Assembly: GCA_964017195.1 (NCBI GenBank) | Contig: OZ024894.1 | Location: 30,299,120 to 30,363,119 of the forward strand | Reading direction: 5' to 3' | Source of the DNA: Siderastrea radians | Lineage: Eukaryota; Cnidaria; Anthozoa; Scleractinia; Rhizangiidae | DNA: 64,000 nt | In this document: piece after piece, positions 42,078-53,694 of the stretch | Layout of the letters: each line of letters opens with the position of its first letter | Position numbering within the stretch: position 1 is the first letter of the stretch | Notes under the pieces: generated by a model | Database searches by the model: none | What the model saw: only the letters and a program-made list of their open reading frames with translations | Told to the model about the DNA's origin: nothing | Made by a program: the position numbers and the translations under genes

Positions 42078-44016
42078 CTACGCCTCAATGCTCTTCGTTG
42101 TTTGGTCCTCATTTTCCTCTGGTGCTCTTGACTTCGCAGCATCTGTATTGATGTCAGCGTAATTAGATAGGAGGCTGACGTCTGTGGCGTGGCTTAAGCC
42201 TGCATACACAATGCTGCGGTAAGGGGCAAGCTTCTGCAGAATAAGAACAAAAATAAATAAACAAACAAACAAAAACACTTACAAAAAGCAAAATAAGCTA
42301 GAAATGTAAATCAAAATGAGCACAACTTCCTATGATCATGATCAAACCTTAAGCTTATTGACCTAAATTTACTCAGTAAATGAGAAATTGAAACGGTTGC
42401 AACCTTAGAAATTCCATAAAAGAGAACTACCTCGTTCCCAGGGTACTGAGTTGGTTCCCAAATACTGATTGCATGAACAGATTGATGAACCAAGGACATT
42501 TCAAAGGAAAGGGTCCCCCAAATTAGTAACATTTGTGGATGTATACATCCTTACAGGATAACAATAAAACGCATTAAGGTTGGTGTCATAGCTAGTACCT
42601 GAGGGGGTCGTCGTTTCTTTTTTGATTTGTCAACGACTGCATACAGGTCCTCCTTACGACCTCCTCCACTATTTGGATTCTTTTCCGCCTCGGCTTTACT
42701 ATCAATCATTTCGAATTCCTTCCCGTTTCCAAACGACGAAACGTTCACAAGCTCCACAGAGTTTCCATCCTCGAATGACTGACGCGGTGTGCATTTCATC
42801 TCCAAACTTTCTCCTTGTGTTGTTGGTTCTTTGCCCTGTCCCGAGTTATTAATGTAAACAACCGCGTAAACATAGTCTTTCCCCCTCTCTTTCTGTTTGG
42901 AGTCAATCTCAGCATTCTCACGTTTCTCCACAGCTTCTACCGTTGCTGGGTTGTCTGTTGGGGTAAGGTAACCATCGTCTGAAGGCGTTTGTATCCTTGA
43001 TTCTTGTGCGTGGGTCGGGGGTTCTTTCTCCTCAAACCGCGATTTTCTATTGCTCTTGTCAACAACGGCGTATGTGTGCTCTTGTTTGGCTTCGTTAACC
43101 GTTTCGTAGTTTCCCTCCTCTGGCATGCTGACACCCACTGTCACTTCGGTGGAGCTCTCCAGATGTTGATTTTGTTGACGTGGCTTTTGGCTTGAGCTTG
43201 AGGCTTGTGAGGAAAAAACAACAACAGCATCAACAAAGACATCGATTTTAGATAGAAGCATAAAATGAGATTAGATGGGATGAGCTGAAAAGAGATGAGG
43301 AGAGATGAGATAAGGCGAGGTACAAGTGGAAAGGGGGATAAAATTTCCCCTTGATTTGATGTGCTCTAGAAGAAAAATACAATCTTGTGGAGTGTTGCGG
43401 GGTGTCTATCACCATCGTTTCCTATTTTTTATATACACTTAAAATAAGAGGATGGCGTCGCATGATGAGAGACATACATGATGATTCTAATAAAATAAGC
43501 TTTCCATACCTGCCCGTCAATATATCTTTTCATAGAAACATCAAGTTCCAAAAACAACGAATTGGTACACCAAAATCTTGGCAGGCAAATTTTAGTAATT
43601 AAAAGCCTCAGAGTTTTGTGGCATGCCTCCAATTTTCTTTCCTCGCAATGTTCTGAGTTACGCTCAACCCCAAGAAGCAATTGCCTCTTGTCAATATATC
43701 AGAACATAAAGGCTTAATTTGGGGCTGGATCTTCACTTGTGTGGTACATACTAGGACAGCTGTTCACTCTTTGTCGGTGATCAGGGGTATATATTTTTCT
43801 TGGTCAGGTAATTGAAAAGGAAAGTTCATCTACCAAAGCATTAGTTACCTTTTCGTTTGTTGTTCCGACGTCGATAAACAAAAAAGAACCAAAAAAGGAT
43901 CAGAAAGGCCAATATGATAACTGCTAGCAAGACTAAGACGATTGCAGTCACATGGAAGTTGTCTTTGGTTTGTGTTACAGCAGGGCCAACATCAACGGGT
44001 TTCCCAGGAGGTGTAG
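42078..44016 (-). CDS. 3' part of a single-pass receptor with ITIM-like cytoplasmic tail
   Basis: Three exons with matching phases. Exon 44016-43849 (acceptor TTTCAG, phase 1 to 1) encodes a short stalk ATPPGKPVDVGP, a membrane segment FHVTAIVLVLLAVIILAFLI and RRRNNKRK stop-transfer. Exon 43203-42599 (phase 1 to 0) encodes about 200 residues of acidic, Ser/Pro-rich tail with tyrosines in NYETV, TYAVVDKS, VYAVV and LYAVVDKS. Exon 42233-42078 (phase 0) adds IVYAGL and SNYADI, both fitting the ITIM pattern [IVLS]xYxx[LIV], and the stop. In the known families such tyrosines recruit SH2 phosphatases or kinases at the plasma membrane. The ectodomain exons lie upstream and were not found. A role in immune or self-recognition signalling is inference. 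R1 copy 2 ends about 130 bases beyond its stop. Confidence 0.72.
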
Positions 44017-44214
44017 CTGAAATGCATGCACCAAAAAGGTGACAATTAACGTGAAAAATGATCTTTGACTTCTCACACATTGAAAATTGATTACAGAATC
44101 TTAACATATGTAATATAGATGTTGCAATTACTATTGCGTTAAAGTAGCTGAGCTTGTTTAGAAGAAAGCAAGGATGCTGGATCTTTAATAAACAATTCAA
44201 ATATTGAAATTATG
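44017..44214. other. Intron of the receptor gene
   Basis: Sequence immediately upstream of the transmembrane exon; no further exon was recognised here or up to 48 kb. Confidence 0.4.
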
Positions 44215-44520
44215 AATATATGAAATTCATTTGAACTGCGGAATGAAGAAATAAATGTAAAGAAGATCCTCGCAGTTATTATGAATTTCATATATTCATA
44301 ATTTCATCTTCATCTTTCCCGGGTATATTACGAACCATTCTAATGACCAGCTTCCAGTTGGCTTGATAGCTCAATTGGTTAGAGCGCTGCACCGGTATTG
44401 CAGAGGTCTGGGTTCGAATCCCGGCAAGCCTGATTTTTTCAGACTTTCTTTTCGCAACTGCATAAGTTGCGTTAATAACTGCCAGGATCTTCTTTACATT
44501 TATTAATTCAAATATTATTT
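44215..44520 (+). mobile_element. tRNA-derived SINE
   Basis: A tRNA-like head (44360-44433) is followed by a T run and a tail CTTTCTTTTCGCAACTGCATAA-type region ending GATCTTCTTTACATTTATT. The tail words (GGATCTTCTTTACATTTATT) and a TTATGAATATATGAA palindrome also occur just upstream (44215-44300, inverted) and again at 51455-51520. No complete target duplication was identified. Confidence 0.6.
44360..44433 (+). ncRNA. tRNA-like head of SINE with pol III A and B boxes
   Basis: A box TAGCTCAATTGG (about 44366-44377) and a perfect B box GGTTCGAATCC (44411-44421), D stem GCTC/GAGC, anticodon stem CTGCA/TGCAG, T stem CTGGG/CCCGG, acceptor GGCTTG/CAAGCC with one unpaired base, then TTTTTT. The anticodon loop CCGGTAT lacks U33, and the acceptor pairing is offset, so it is unlikely to be a working tRNA. 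Confidence 0.6.
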
Positions 44521-45857
44521 GAAAAAAAAAGCCGGTCGTAACCATTTTCTCCAGCTTCTATCAAATTGTCAACGTCTGCCAAAATACCTAATTTCAAAAT
44601 CAAAAGCAGTTGAATGGCCACATATTTCTGGTGTATGTAAATGCCCAACTTTTTTTGAATTAGGAAAGGAAGGTAAAATGCAAAGGCGTAAGGGTTTTAC
44701 CGTTTCTTAGTTAGAAAACTTTATTTGAAAAAAAAAAAACGTTGGCCCCAAACGTTGGAATGCTACTGTAATCGATGGTGATTGAAACTGGCTCAGTATT
44801 TTAAAATCAGTTTGAACTGTACATGTCTGCCTGTCTTTCACCGCTAAAACCATTGGTCTAAGTCTCTATGCACTGATAACTGGGTTAACAGGAATCATTA
44901 ATGGTGCTATTCATTCCAATTTTCCAGCTATTTAAACCATCTGCCTTTTAGCGTGTGGAATTTGACCATGATCTGTTTTGTATTGTCATGTAAACAAATA
45001 AAACACTGAGTGACTAAAACAACCTTTTCAGCCAACGAAATTTGGTAATCCTATTATTCACAAAGGAAAATAAAAATTGAACCAAAGATGAAATTGTCCC
45101 ACAACATTTTCATGAGTGTTCCATCAAGGCTCCCATTCAGGTGGGTGATGAAAACCTTATACCTACTTAAGTTACAAAATCCATTTTTCATGGTAATGTG
45201 AGGTTTATTCTGGATGGCTAAATGGTTAAAACAGTTATATCATGTTTACTTGATACTGGTATGGGTTTCTGTACCAGAATGAAAATTTTAATCTGGTGCC
45301 ACTGCTGGGGTATACTCACACAGGTATGGCTCACACTGTTATAAGAAATTCTGCTGCAACCATGTAACCAAATACAGAGAAACGACAGGGAACTGGGATG
45401 AACTTGTACCAGAATGAAAATCATACTGGTGTCGTGTACACTGTAAACACCCCTTTAGACTAAAGTCGATCAGCTCTCAAGGATGTTTAACAACATCCTT
45501 GGAGACCCAGGAGCAGTAACACCCGGATTTCATGAAAGCGGTGCAAACTCAGACCGGTACGATTTTGTTTACATGAGACTGGTCTGAAAGTCAGACTGGC
45601 ATGAAGTGTTTACATGAGACCACCCATCCCTAAAAATCCAGTTTATCTATTATCCACCAGCTCGTAATGCTTCAACACCACTTAATATATAGATTTAGCC
45701 AAGCCTAAAAGCGGAGCCCTCCTTTTTGTTTTGTCTGTTTTTTGCTTTTGTTTTTTGTTTTGTTTTTGCTGGCAGTTATTAATTTGTGAAAATACTCTCA
45801 TCCAAATCGTTTTATTAAAAAAAAAAAACAAAGAAAAAAGAAAAAGAAAAAAATTCT
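44521..45857. other. Intergenic, diverse repeats
   Basis: GTACCAGAATGAAAAT occurs twice (about 45271 and 45411). A perfect short hairpin CAAGGATGTT/AACATCCTTG lies at 45479-45502. No gene was recognised. Confidence 0.4.
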
Positions 45858-45926
45858 TGCTCCGCTGAGTGTCGAACCCGGCTCGTCGGCGTGAGATGCC
45901 GGTAACTAGTCCACTAGGCCATGGGC
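45858..45926 (-). ncRNA. tRNA-like sequence (Glu-like), probably pseudogene
   Basis: On the minus strand GCCCATGGCCTAGTGGACTA (A-box-like, as in tRNA-Glu), an arm CGGCATCTCACGCCG and GCCGGGTTCGACAC (T arm) follow the order of a tRNA. The acceptor ends do not pair, and an extra base lies in the D loop. Confidence 0.45.
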
Positions 45927-46416
45927 GTTTGACGTTGTTTCGAAGTTAATTTTAATACTTATTTCTTTCTTCTTGACAAGCTGCCTATCAGCATGAAAAT
46001 GCTGGTGTTTTTCCTGGCAAAATGTGTTCGAAACGCCGTAAAAACGATGGTTGTGGACAGAAAAAACCAAAAAGCACTAGCTCTGCTATATTTGGCGTCG
46101 AAACCGCTGCGAAAAGCTGCGAACTCAAGGGGTGTGCCGACCGAGTTTGAACAGAACCGACGAGGCAAATTTGAACTTTTTGCCTGAACTTTATCGCCGA
46201 ATTTCTTTCGCCTAGATTGAACTTTTCCCCTTCCACCAAAAAGACAACTGAGTGTTCTTTTGAACTTTTTTTTTCCACTAACAAATTTGTTTTTGACTTT
46301 TGTTGTCTTTGCTTGTTTTGCTACAACGCGGGTCAACATGCGATTTCGCGCCGAAAACACACGGGATTCAGCACAGGATTCTATCCAGTGTAGGTAGTGT
46401 ATTGGTAGCCCTGTGG

Positions 46417-46472
46417 TGCGGACGGACGGACGTACGGATGTACGGACGGACGGATGTACGGACGGACGGTCA
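46417..46472. repeat. ACGGACGG/TACGGATG minisatellite
   Basis: CGGACGGACGTACGGATGTA repeats about three times before GTCACGTGAC. Confidence 0.85.
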
Positions 46473-46670
46473 CGTGACTACTACGTCACTACCAAAATTT
46501 TTTGGCTTGATAGATTACCAAATTTCCTTAGCAATGGAGCTCCGCTGACGCGCTCGCGCGCTGGCTCCGCTATTAATTGCGCATGCTCAAAACAAAAATC
46601 TCAGACCGGTTTGAACTCAATTCATGTTTACGTAGTTCCCCAGTCTGACTTTAGACCGTTGTGAGTCATT

Positions 46671-48193
46671 CGCATTAGTTCAGCAACGGTAATGAATCAA
46701 ACGAGCGTGAGATGATAATTATTTTATACCTGCTTCACATTTCATATAGCCTTCGTGTAAACAGAAGCAAGCGTTAGTATGGAGTTGATCTGAAGTTGTA
46801 CCGCCCTATGTTGGTACCATTCTCAGAGACTATGAGCAGTCTCTTTGTTTTCTCTGTACGTCACCACAGATGAAATTGCATTCATATACAAAGGCTTAAG
46901 GTGTCTCTGAGCAGTAGCATGCTTTTTCTAGTGAAATAATAGACAGTCTGTAGTTCTAACCCTTAAAACTTTTTGGGGGGCTACAAGTAGAAAGGATATG
47001 AACTTAAATCCATGAATATTTTACTAGCTCTATTAGAGCTTACAAACAGATCTTTACAGGTAATGAGCAATACTTTTATGAACAATATTGTAAATTTTTC
47101 AAGATTCCTTTGATTGCCAGAGGAGACTGAAGAGAAAGAAAACCAAACCAAACATAGAGGTTGTCTGTAAAGCCTTGTAATCATGTTAGAATTTTGAGAT
47201 ATCTAATGCGGGCTATTGAGAATTTGCTAGACTATGAACAAGATCTTTGACATGGCAATTCCATCCAGGTGACAAGTTGAGCTTGTTTTGTGGCATGCCT
47301 TAGTCCTTGCGAGCTCCTCAGTCAGGCTAGCCTATCTGCAAATATTACAGTTTTAAAACCTCCAAAAAGCCATGGGGTTACTATCGGCAATTGAGATAAT
47401 TAAAATCTGCTTTGTTTTCTTTATCAGGTTTTTATTCCATCAACCTGATGTCAGGAAAATATGGCAGTTTATTATAAGGCTTTGGTTGAGCAATGTGTAC
47501 TCTGTGCTATATTCCTAGAGAAACATTATCAATTCAAATAAAAAATTTGAAGAGAAATGTTTTGTTAGTAATAAGGTTATGTATTTTTTGTCTTTTTCTG
47601 CTAAATATTTTGATGTCATTGATTAGTTTGACTGTAAGCACCTACACTAGAAACTCATAAGGAATTGAACAACTCGTTATCAGGTTCTGCATACACTTTT
47701 TGCTCCCTCAGTACTACTATTAGTGGTTGATGTGTGAGAATGGAATGAATCCTGGAGTACCTCTTAGAAGTAAAAGGAACTTCAAGCCACACCCAGAAAA
47801 CAATGCCTTGGTACTTTAAAGGGCCTTACTTCAAAATATCTGATGAACACACCCACACCCCATGTGGGTTGGGGGAACAAAGACACTTCATACATTCTGG
47901 GAACTTTAATTTAACTTATTTTTTGTTTGTGTTGAGAGAACGAGATACACGTGTGCATTTGAGAAGATTTTAGTTTTATACTGTACGGAGTGCGTGGGTG
48001 TTTGTAAACACGTCAAACTTTACCTCTTTTTCCACAGTTATAATTATTAACGTATGTGTGTTATTTCGCTCACTTTTAGATATTTGTAAACGCAGTGGAG
48101 CTGATACATTGGAAACCAGGGACTGGGGTTCCGGGACTGTTGGTCATAGCTTTTATTACAATTGGTGGCTCCTAAAAAGAGCAGTTGAGTTGT
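46671..48193. other. Intergenic, no gene recognised
   Basis: No exon with convincing splice sites or domain was seen. Short open frames at 46981-47184 (minus) lack support. Confidence 0.35.
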
Positions 48194-48196
48194 CAG

Positions 48197-49216
48197 CTAA
48201 TGCCCAGAAGCTCTTCCCTGGCGCTCTACGACTATTGGGAGAACTTTCTGCAGGTGCCCGATGTATTTGGTGCACTTTGATGCATCCACTCTCTCTTTCC
48301 AGAATCGCCGTATTCCGTTCACCAACTCTTCTTTGCTCCGTGCTTTTACGATGGTGCGCAGAAAATGCTTCAGTTCATGCCAGAGTAGTTCGATCGGATT
48401 AAGATCAGGGGACTCTGGAGGCGTCTTCGACCAGTTTATTCTGTTGTCAGTCATAAAACTGCTAGCAAGGTGGCTGGTGTGTTTGGCGTCATTATCTCGC
48501 TGAAATCTATGACCGTCCGGGAACTTTTCTTGAATAAATGGCAGGAGCCCGTTGCTCAGAATTTCAGCTACGTAGAACTGCGCGTCCATGGTGCCCTCGA
48601 ACACGATCAGCTTCGTTGGTCCCGTCTTCGAAATGATGGCCCAAACATGCACTTTAATAGGGTGATTCGGTTTTCCTCTCAATTTCGGTGGTTCCCACTT
48701 TCGGCGAAACAGAGTTTACTGTGATTCTCTAACAGAACCGAGCATTCATCAGTGAAGATGACGTTATCGAACTGTTCGTTCTCTCGCAGGCACTTCTCGC
48801 TGAATTCCAGGCGTTTTACTCTGTTTGGCTCTCTGATTAATTGACAGTATTTCGTCCCGGTCTGAACCCAGCCAAGTTTTCGTCCCAGGCGCACGACTTT
48901 TTTACGTGAAAACTGCAATCCGAAGCGCTGATGGATTTTTTTCTCGAGCTCGGAAGAAGTCATCTCGTCGTTTTTTTTTTTCCATTTCGGAGTCGATGAA
49001 GTTCAGCAGTTTGGTGGTTACTCCTTCCAATGGTCGGCCTGATTTCGAGGCATTCTTGAGTGTCTGCCTCTCTTGGTACCGTTTTAGGAACCTGATGACG
49101 CTCCAGCGGCTGATCTTTATACCGTCTTCAGAAAGGACTCGTACTATTTCAGAAGGGCCTTTCCCGTTTGACCGAAGTGTAAGGATTCTCGATCCTCGAT
49201 TCTCGCGTCTCAAAAC
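48197..49216 (-). pseudogene. Tc1/mariner-type DD34E transposase, frameshifted
   Basis: Read on the minus strand from about 49213. The helix-turn-helix part (SEIVRVLSEDGIKISRWSVI, then KSGRPLEG) ends in a poly-Lys run where an A homopolymer shifts the frame. The middle (about 48963-48700) has KVVRLGRKLGWVQ and the first catalytic Asp in IFTDECSV. A second shift near LCFAE leads to the last part (48682-48197), with HVWAIISKTG, the second Asp in QRDNDAKHTS and the Glu in SPDLNPIELLW, spacing as in DD34E enzymes. All three acidic residues survive, but the two shifts make it inactive. A hairpin repeat overlaps its 5' end (49188-49265). Terminal inverted repeats were not found. Confidence 0.85.
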
Positions 49217-49265
49217 TCGAACGTCTCGACCTTCGAGACGCGAGAATCGAGTTTCGAGGATCGAG
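49188..49265. repeat. Hairpin of TCTCGCGTCTC-type words
   Basis: CTCGATTCTCGCGTCTC (49195-49211) pairs with GAGACGCGAGAATCGAG (49235-49251), and CTCGATCCTCGA pairs with TCGAGGATCGAG outside it. Confidence 0.85.
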
Positions 49266-49656
49266 TCGAGACTGTCAACTTACATTTGACCGGTACTGTA
49301 CTTCCATCATGGTCTGGGGTAGTGACAGAGTGAGTCATAATCTGTGCATCGAATAAAGTCACTAGTGATTACTGGACCGTTTGTCATTCTCATTGGCAAC
49401 ACTTTTACTCACGGATTGGTTAATTGATTGATTTATTTTCTATTTTTATTGGCTGATTGACTCATTCATCAATCGAGTGGTTGAGTGGTTGATTGATTGA
49501 CAGATTGGTAGTTAAATAGATGAATGAATTGATTCACCTGAGGCAAGGTGAACACAAATTGTGCCCAATAATTAAGTTTAATACCTACAACAGGGGCTTA
49601 TTTAATGAGAGGTGTATTACTAATAATAATAATTATAATATTGTTTTCGGGTCCCA

Positions 49657-49659
49657 CTT

Positions 49660-49700
<41 letters not shown>

Positions 49701-49732
49701 CTTCAGTGATTATTATTATTATTATTATGATA
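49657..49732. repeat. (AAT)n followed by inverted (ATT)n
   Basis: AAT units at about 49657-49700, then CTTCAGTG, then ATT units to about 49728; together they can form a hairpin. Confidence 0.85.
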
Positions 49733-50340
49733 AAATCCCTACGTTGCAATAACGGTTCAAAGCTGGGATATCTTTAATCACGTCGCGCACTTTGGTCCTG
49801 GTACGTGACCTGCCGTGACGTCATATCAGAACGAAGCTGTCGCCGCTATAGGGCATTGTGAAGGAAATCTGAAAAGCTCTTGCCTGTTTATTGTACTCTC
49901 TTTAGACCAAACAAAGCTGTTTTTAAAATGTGTTACTTGCTGAAGGCAAAAATCTTAGCCCTGCCGTTAAACAAGCATCTTTTGCTGAAGCCTCGCTTTC
50001 ATGCTGACTGAAAGTGTGAAGATAAAAGTATGTTTGATGCAGTTTTCTCTCCAGAAAATATGTAAATAAAATTTATTGTCAGTTGTAAAAGATGGCAAAG
50101 CTCAACATTGACACTTGGTTTTAATCATCTTCTGCGGAGACCGAATAGTTCCGAATTAAAAACAAAAAAAATTTGACTGTTCCCACGTAAGATTTTTTTT
50201 GTAACTTCTACCCTATTCTGGTAATAACGCGGACGCGATGACGGCAACATATTATAGGTACCAAGTCACAAATAATAAATTATGTTGTGATAAGTATAAC
50301 GTCGCATTTTTTGATACAGGTCGTTCAGCAGTAAAATTAA
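49733..50340. other. Probably decayed LINE sequence or intergenic
   Basis: No open frame of note. It precedes the LINE fragment and may include more of it in decayed form. Confidence 0.3.
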
Positions 50341-51256
50341 TTGCATATTTTGATGATGACAAAGCCTTTTCTAAAAGAAATCTTGGAGACAGCTAGAAAG
50401 TTTGCAGTCTCTCCCACCGCTTCGCAAAAATATGAAACTTTGTTTCCCAGTCACAAAATCAACTGGAATCTTATCTATTCAATCCGTTTCAAGGTAAATG
50501 TTGATGTCAAAACGAGATGTTTCTAGTTCAATCTTTTACATCGCATTATATACACCAATAAGTTGCTGTGTAAAATGAACCTCTTGGACTCGGATTTAAG
50601 CACTTTCTGTGAAGAAGAAGTAGAATTTCTAGCCTGAGAAAACAGCCGACGTTTCACGAGGTCGCCACTTGAGCCCTCGCAAAACGACGTCTGAGTAACG
50701 AGCGCAGAAATTCCATACTGATGACGCGTCTCTACCCAGATTTTGGTAGTGCTTCTGATTGGCTGGAATTTTCTTTCAACCAATCAGAAGCACTACCAAG
50801 ATCTGGGTAGAGACGCGTCATCAGTATGGAATTTCTGCGCTCGCTACTCAGACGTCGTTTTGCGAGGGCTCAAGTGGCGACCTCGTGAAACGTCGGCTGT
50901 TTTCTCAGGCTATAGAATCTCTCGAGCATTTATTTTTCCATTGCAAGATAAGTCAGGATTTTTGGAATTCAGTGTTTCTTAGGCTAAACGAACTTCATTT
51001 CGAAATTGACACATTAAACGAAATTGATATTATGTTTGGTTACACCTCTAAATCTCAGTTTTGGACACTACTTAACCATAACATCATTAGTGGTAAGCAA
51101 ATAATATATCATAACCGTCAAAGAAAAAAGACACCTATACTATGCCACCTCATTGTTAAATTAAAATGTAGAGAACGAATTAAAAAGCACATTGCCTTTG
51201 TGAATAACCGACTTGACTTCTATAGCGAAAAGTGGCAGCCATTATTAGATATGTAA
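50341..51256 (+). pseudogene. LINE (non-LTR) ORF2 3' fragment, interrupted by a foldback
   Basis: The plus-strand frame reads SQKYETLFPSHKINWNLIYS and RFKVNVDVKTRCF, then a TAG (50524) where Gln is expected, then LLHRIIYTNKLLCKM and LSTFCEEEVE. After the 283-bp palindrome (50630-50912) it resumes as SLEHLFFHCKISQDFW..., MFGYTSKSQFWTLLNHNII and ends EKWQPLLDM at 51256. This is the C-terminal region after the reverse transcriptase, with the C-x2-C...H...C finger seen in L2/CR1-type non-LTR elements. No reverse transcriptase catalytic motif is present, so the copy is 5'-truncated. The stop and the insertion make it dead. Confidence 0.8.
50630..50912. mobile_element. 283-bp perfect foldback with 9-bp target duplication
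   Basis: The element starts TAGCCTGAGAAAACAGCCGA and ends with its complement; nearly the whole length is self-complementary around TGGAATTTTCTTTCA. TAGAATTTC (50621-50629) and TAGAATCTC (50913-50921) flank it, a 9-bp duplication with one change. Nine-base duplications with long inverted repeats are typical of Mutator-like elements. The half copy at 25945-26090 is a relative. Confidence 0.85.
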
Positions 51257-51454
51257 CTCTGTAGTATTTTTCTATTACGATCGCATTGTTCCGAGAAGTG
51301 GATTAATGTTTAACGATTTTAAAACGACTATGTTAGTGACTATGTTAATCAATGTGTACAGCAGTCTTGTGTAAGATAAGTAGCTCAGTAATCGTGTACA
51401 AAGTAATGAGATGTATGTATGTATAGTGTAAGGTTTTTGTCTCTTGTTCGTAAT

Positions 51455-51520
51455 TGAAATTATGAATATATGAATTTCATATATTTGAACTGCGGAATGA
51501 TCTTCTTTACATTTATTTGT
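51455..51520. repeat. SINE tail fragment
   Basis: AATTATGAATATATGAATTTCATATATT followed by GAACTGCGGAATGATCTTC matches the flank and tail of the SINE at 44215-44520. (The first block is a palindrome.). Confidence 0.6.
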
Positions 51521-51533
51521 TCGTAATTGTTAA

Positions 51534-51930
51534 CCCCATTTAGCCTGGGAGGGGGGGAGGGGGCACATTGTGCCCGCGCTAACTTTAACGAACTATAACT
51601 TTTAAACGGCTGGCCGAATAATCACCAAATCTGGTGACTTTTTTTAAAATTTAACAGAGAATATTTTCCTTTGTCAATGACGTGTCTATGATGATTGACG
51701 TTTCCTTAGCTTATTTCTTTCCTTACTTTGACTATTTTCTGTCGTCATTGTCAACTGTATGACTGCAGGATCGGGATCCAAGATGGCGGCCTCAAATTAA
51801 AAATGGCGGGTTTGTGACGCCATTATCACGTCATGTCACGTCATAATTGACACGTCATATTACCAATTTGTTAAGCTAATGACGTACTAAATACGTGCCA
51901 AGTTTTATCACAAGAGCGTTAACAGGAGCG
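51534..51930. mobile_element. TTAA-type MITE fragment
   Basis: After TTAA at 51530-51533 the sequence CCCCATTTAGCCTGGG and a G-rich run, then ATTGTGCCCGCGCT and AATCACCAAATCTGGTGACT match the complete element at 61504-62022. The match ends near 51917, where the 4.6 kb TIR element follows. Confidence 0.7.
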
Positions 51931-53694
51931 ACAGGCGGGGAAGTAATGACCAGCGTTTTCAAATAACACGCGCTAATTCCATTTTTTAAAGAAAAGTTTC
52001 AGAATGTTTGGTACTTACTAATTAATAGAGCCTCAAATAAAGTCATCAGCCGAAAACAGGACAGGTTTTCGCTCGCAAATACGCTTTTTTGGCAAAGGCA
52101 AACTTTGGTTGTTGGTGATTAACATCGGTAAATTTGCATAAATTTGAAACATTTTTCTTTCACAACAAAGTCGGTTTTCTGCCTTCAGTTTTTTTTCCAA
52201 AACAATGGTAAAGAGGACCAATAAAGTGTGACCCAACTATTTATAAAGCAAATCTTATCTTAATGACTCTTTTCTGATGAAGAAAGGTCGAGATTTCTTC
52301 TCGCTGCGTGAGACAACCGTCGAACATTTTTGGGTGGTCGTGAAAACGTTGCTGTCACGCAATATACACTGGTCTGAAACTACGAAACAGAGAGGTCCCA
52401 CCCTTGCTTTTACCGTGTTATTTTTGAGCCACTCATACGATCCTCAATTTAAAAGTGCAGGCAGTTCACAGAAAGACAACGCAGCAGAAAAGGCTCAGAT
52501 GATATTGAAAGTATTCAACAACTTGCAACGTATAGAGCCGGAGAGGGGAGGGAATGAGGGGAAGGGCATTTAAAAGCGACGGGATTGATCATCGGACATA
52601 TTAAAAGGACCTCATAAGATAAAATGCCTGGATTTAATTTTTTTTTTATTGCTAGCCTGCGGCAGAATCTGTTCGATGTTTTTTCCTGCTCTTGTCTCCT
52701 GGAATGCTGTCTGGCTACCATCTCTGGGCATGACTTGTTTTTTGTTTGTTTGTTGGGGTTGCCACTTTTTCTAAATAGATGTGCCTGTGATAAATTTAAT
52801 GCTGATGATTTTACTTTTAACCATTCTAAACAGAAAAACATATCAATCATAGGGGTATGCTGGGCGCCCCTTGCCCTAAAAACATTTCTTGATCAAACGT
52901 AGATATTCCGGTCCACCCTAAGCCTTTTTTTTGAAAACCTCCGTTTTTCGTGTTGCGAACACTAGGTAATGAAAAACTGTCTTGCGGGTGTTCTTCAATG
53001 GCTTCCACGATCCTGCCGACGACTACATGTATATAAACGGCTGCTATATAAATAGTCAGCCAAGAACACTGGCGTATGGTTTGAAAGTGCCTTTTCTATG
53101 AACAAGCTAGTGAACTAACTGTGCAAAACAGCTTTCTGTCATCTATGTAATCTAGTTACTACCAGAAAGTTCCTGTCACACAAAAACTGCGAAATACTAA
53201 GACACACCTTTGCAACTTCTCGGATCGATTACTGTAATTCTCCACTATCTGGCCTACCACATAATTTGTTCCAAATTGGACCTAAATATTTAACGGACAC
53301 TTCACTTGGACAGCTGCAGTTTTTCTTGTAGGATCTCCAGCGGATTCCAAACCTTTCCCGGTGTCGCGGGCATATTGTTAAACCCAAACGAACTTCATTG
53401 AATTCAAAAATTCCTTTAAAAATTAGAAAAAAAAAAACAGTTCCGAGTATCGTCAAACGTCAGAATCTGTACCAAAGTACTTTGAGTTTCCCTGTCTTCA
53501 TTTAGGTCAAAAGGAATATATCCCGGGGAAGTATTCACCCACCCTAGCTGCCAAATATGTCTCATTGTAACAGACGGGTATCTTAACAGAATTTTTTAAT
53601 TTGGGCAGTGCATAACTTCGTTTACCCCTCACTTATCTATGGATGTACCCCAAGATGGAGAGAGGGGTGTTGCGCCCCAGGTGATAACAAATGT

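Noticed and set aside
44360..44433. Functional tRNA gene
   Set aside because: The acceptor stem is offset by one base, position 33 is C, and the sequence belongs to a SINE with a repeated tail.
45959..46360. 133-codon Lys/Arg-rich minus-strand ORF
   Set aside because: Opposite and shifted frames are also open, composition follows A-rich DNA, and there is no domain or splice support.
48261..49289. Plus-strand ORFs of 80-127 codons
   Set aside because: They are antisense shadows of the Tc1/mariner transposase.
50759..51256. 165-codon plus-strand ORF
   Set aside because: Its first half is the foldback insert; only the part after 50912 is LINE-derived coding sequence.
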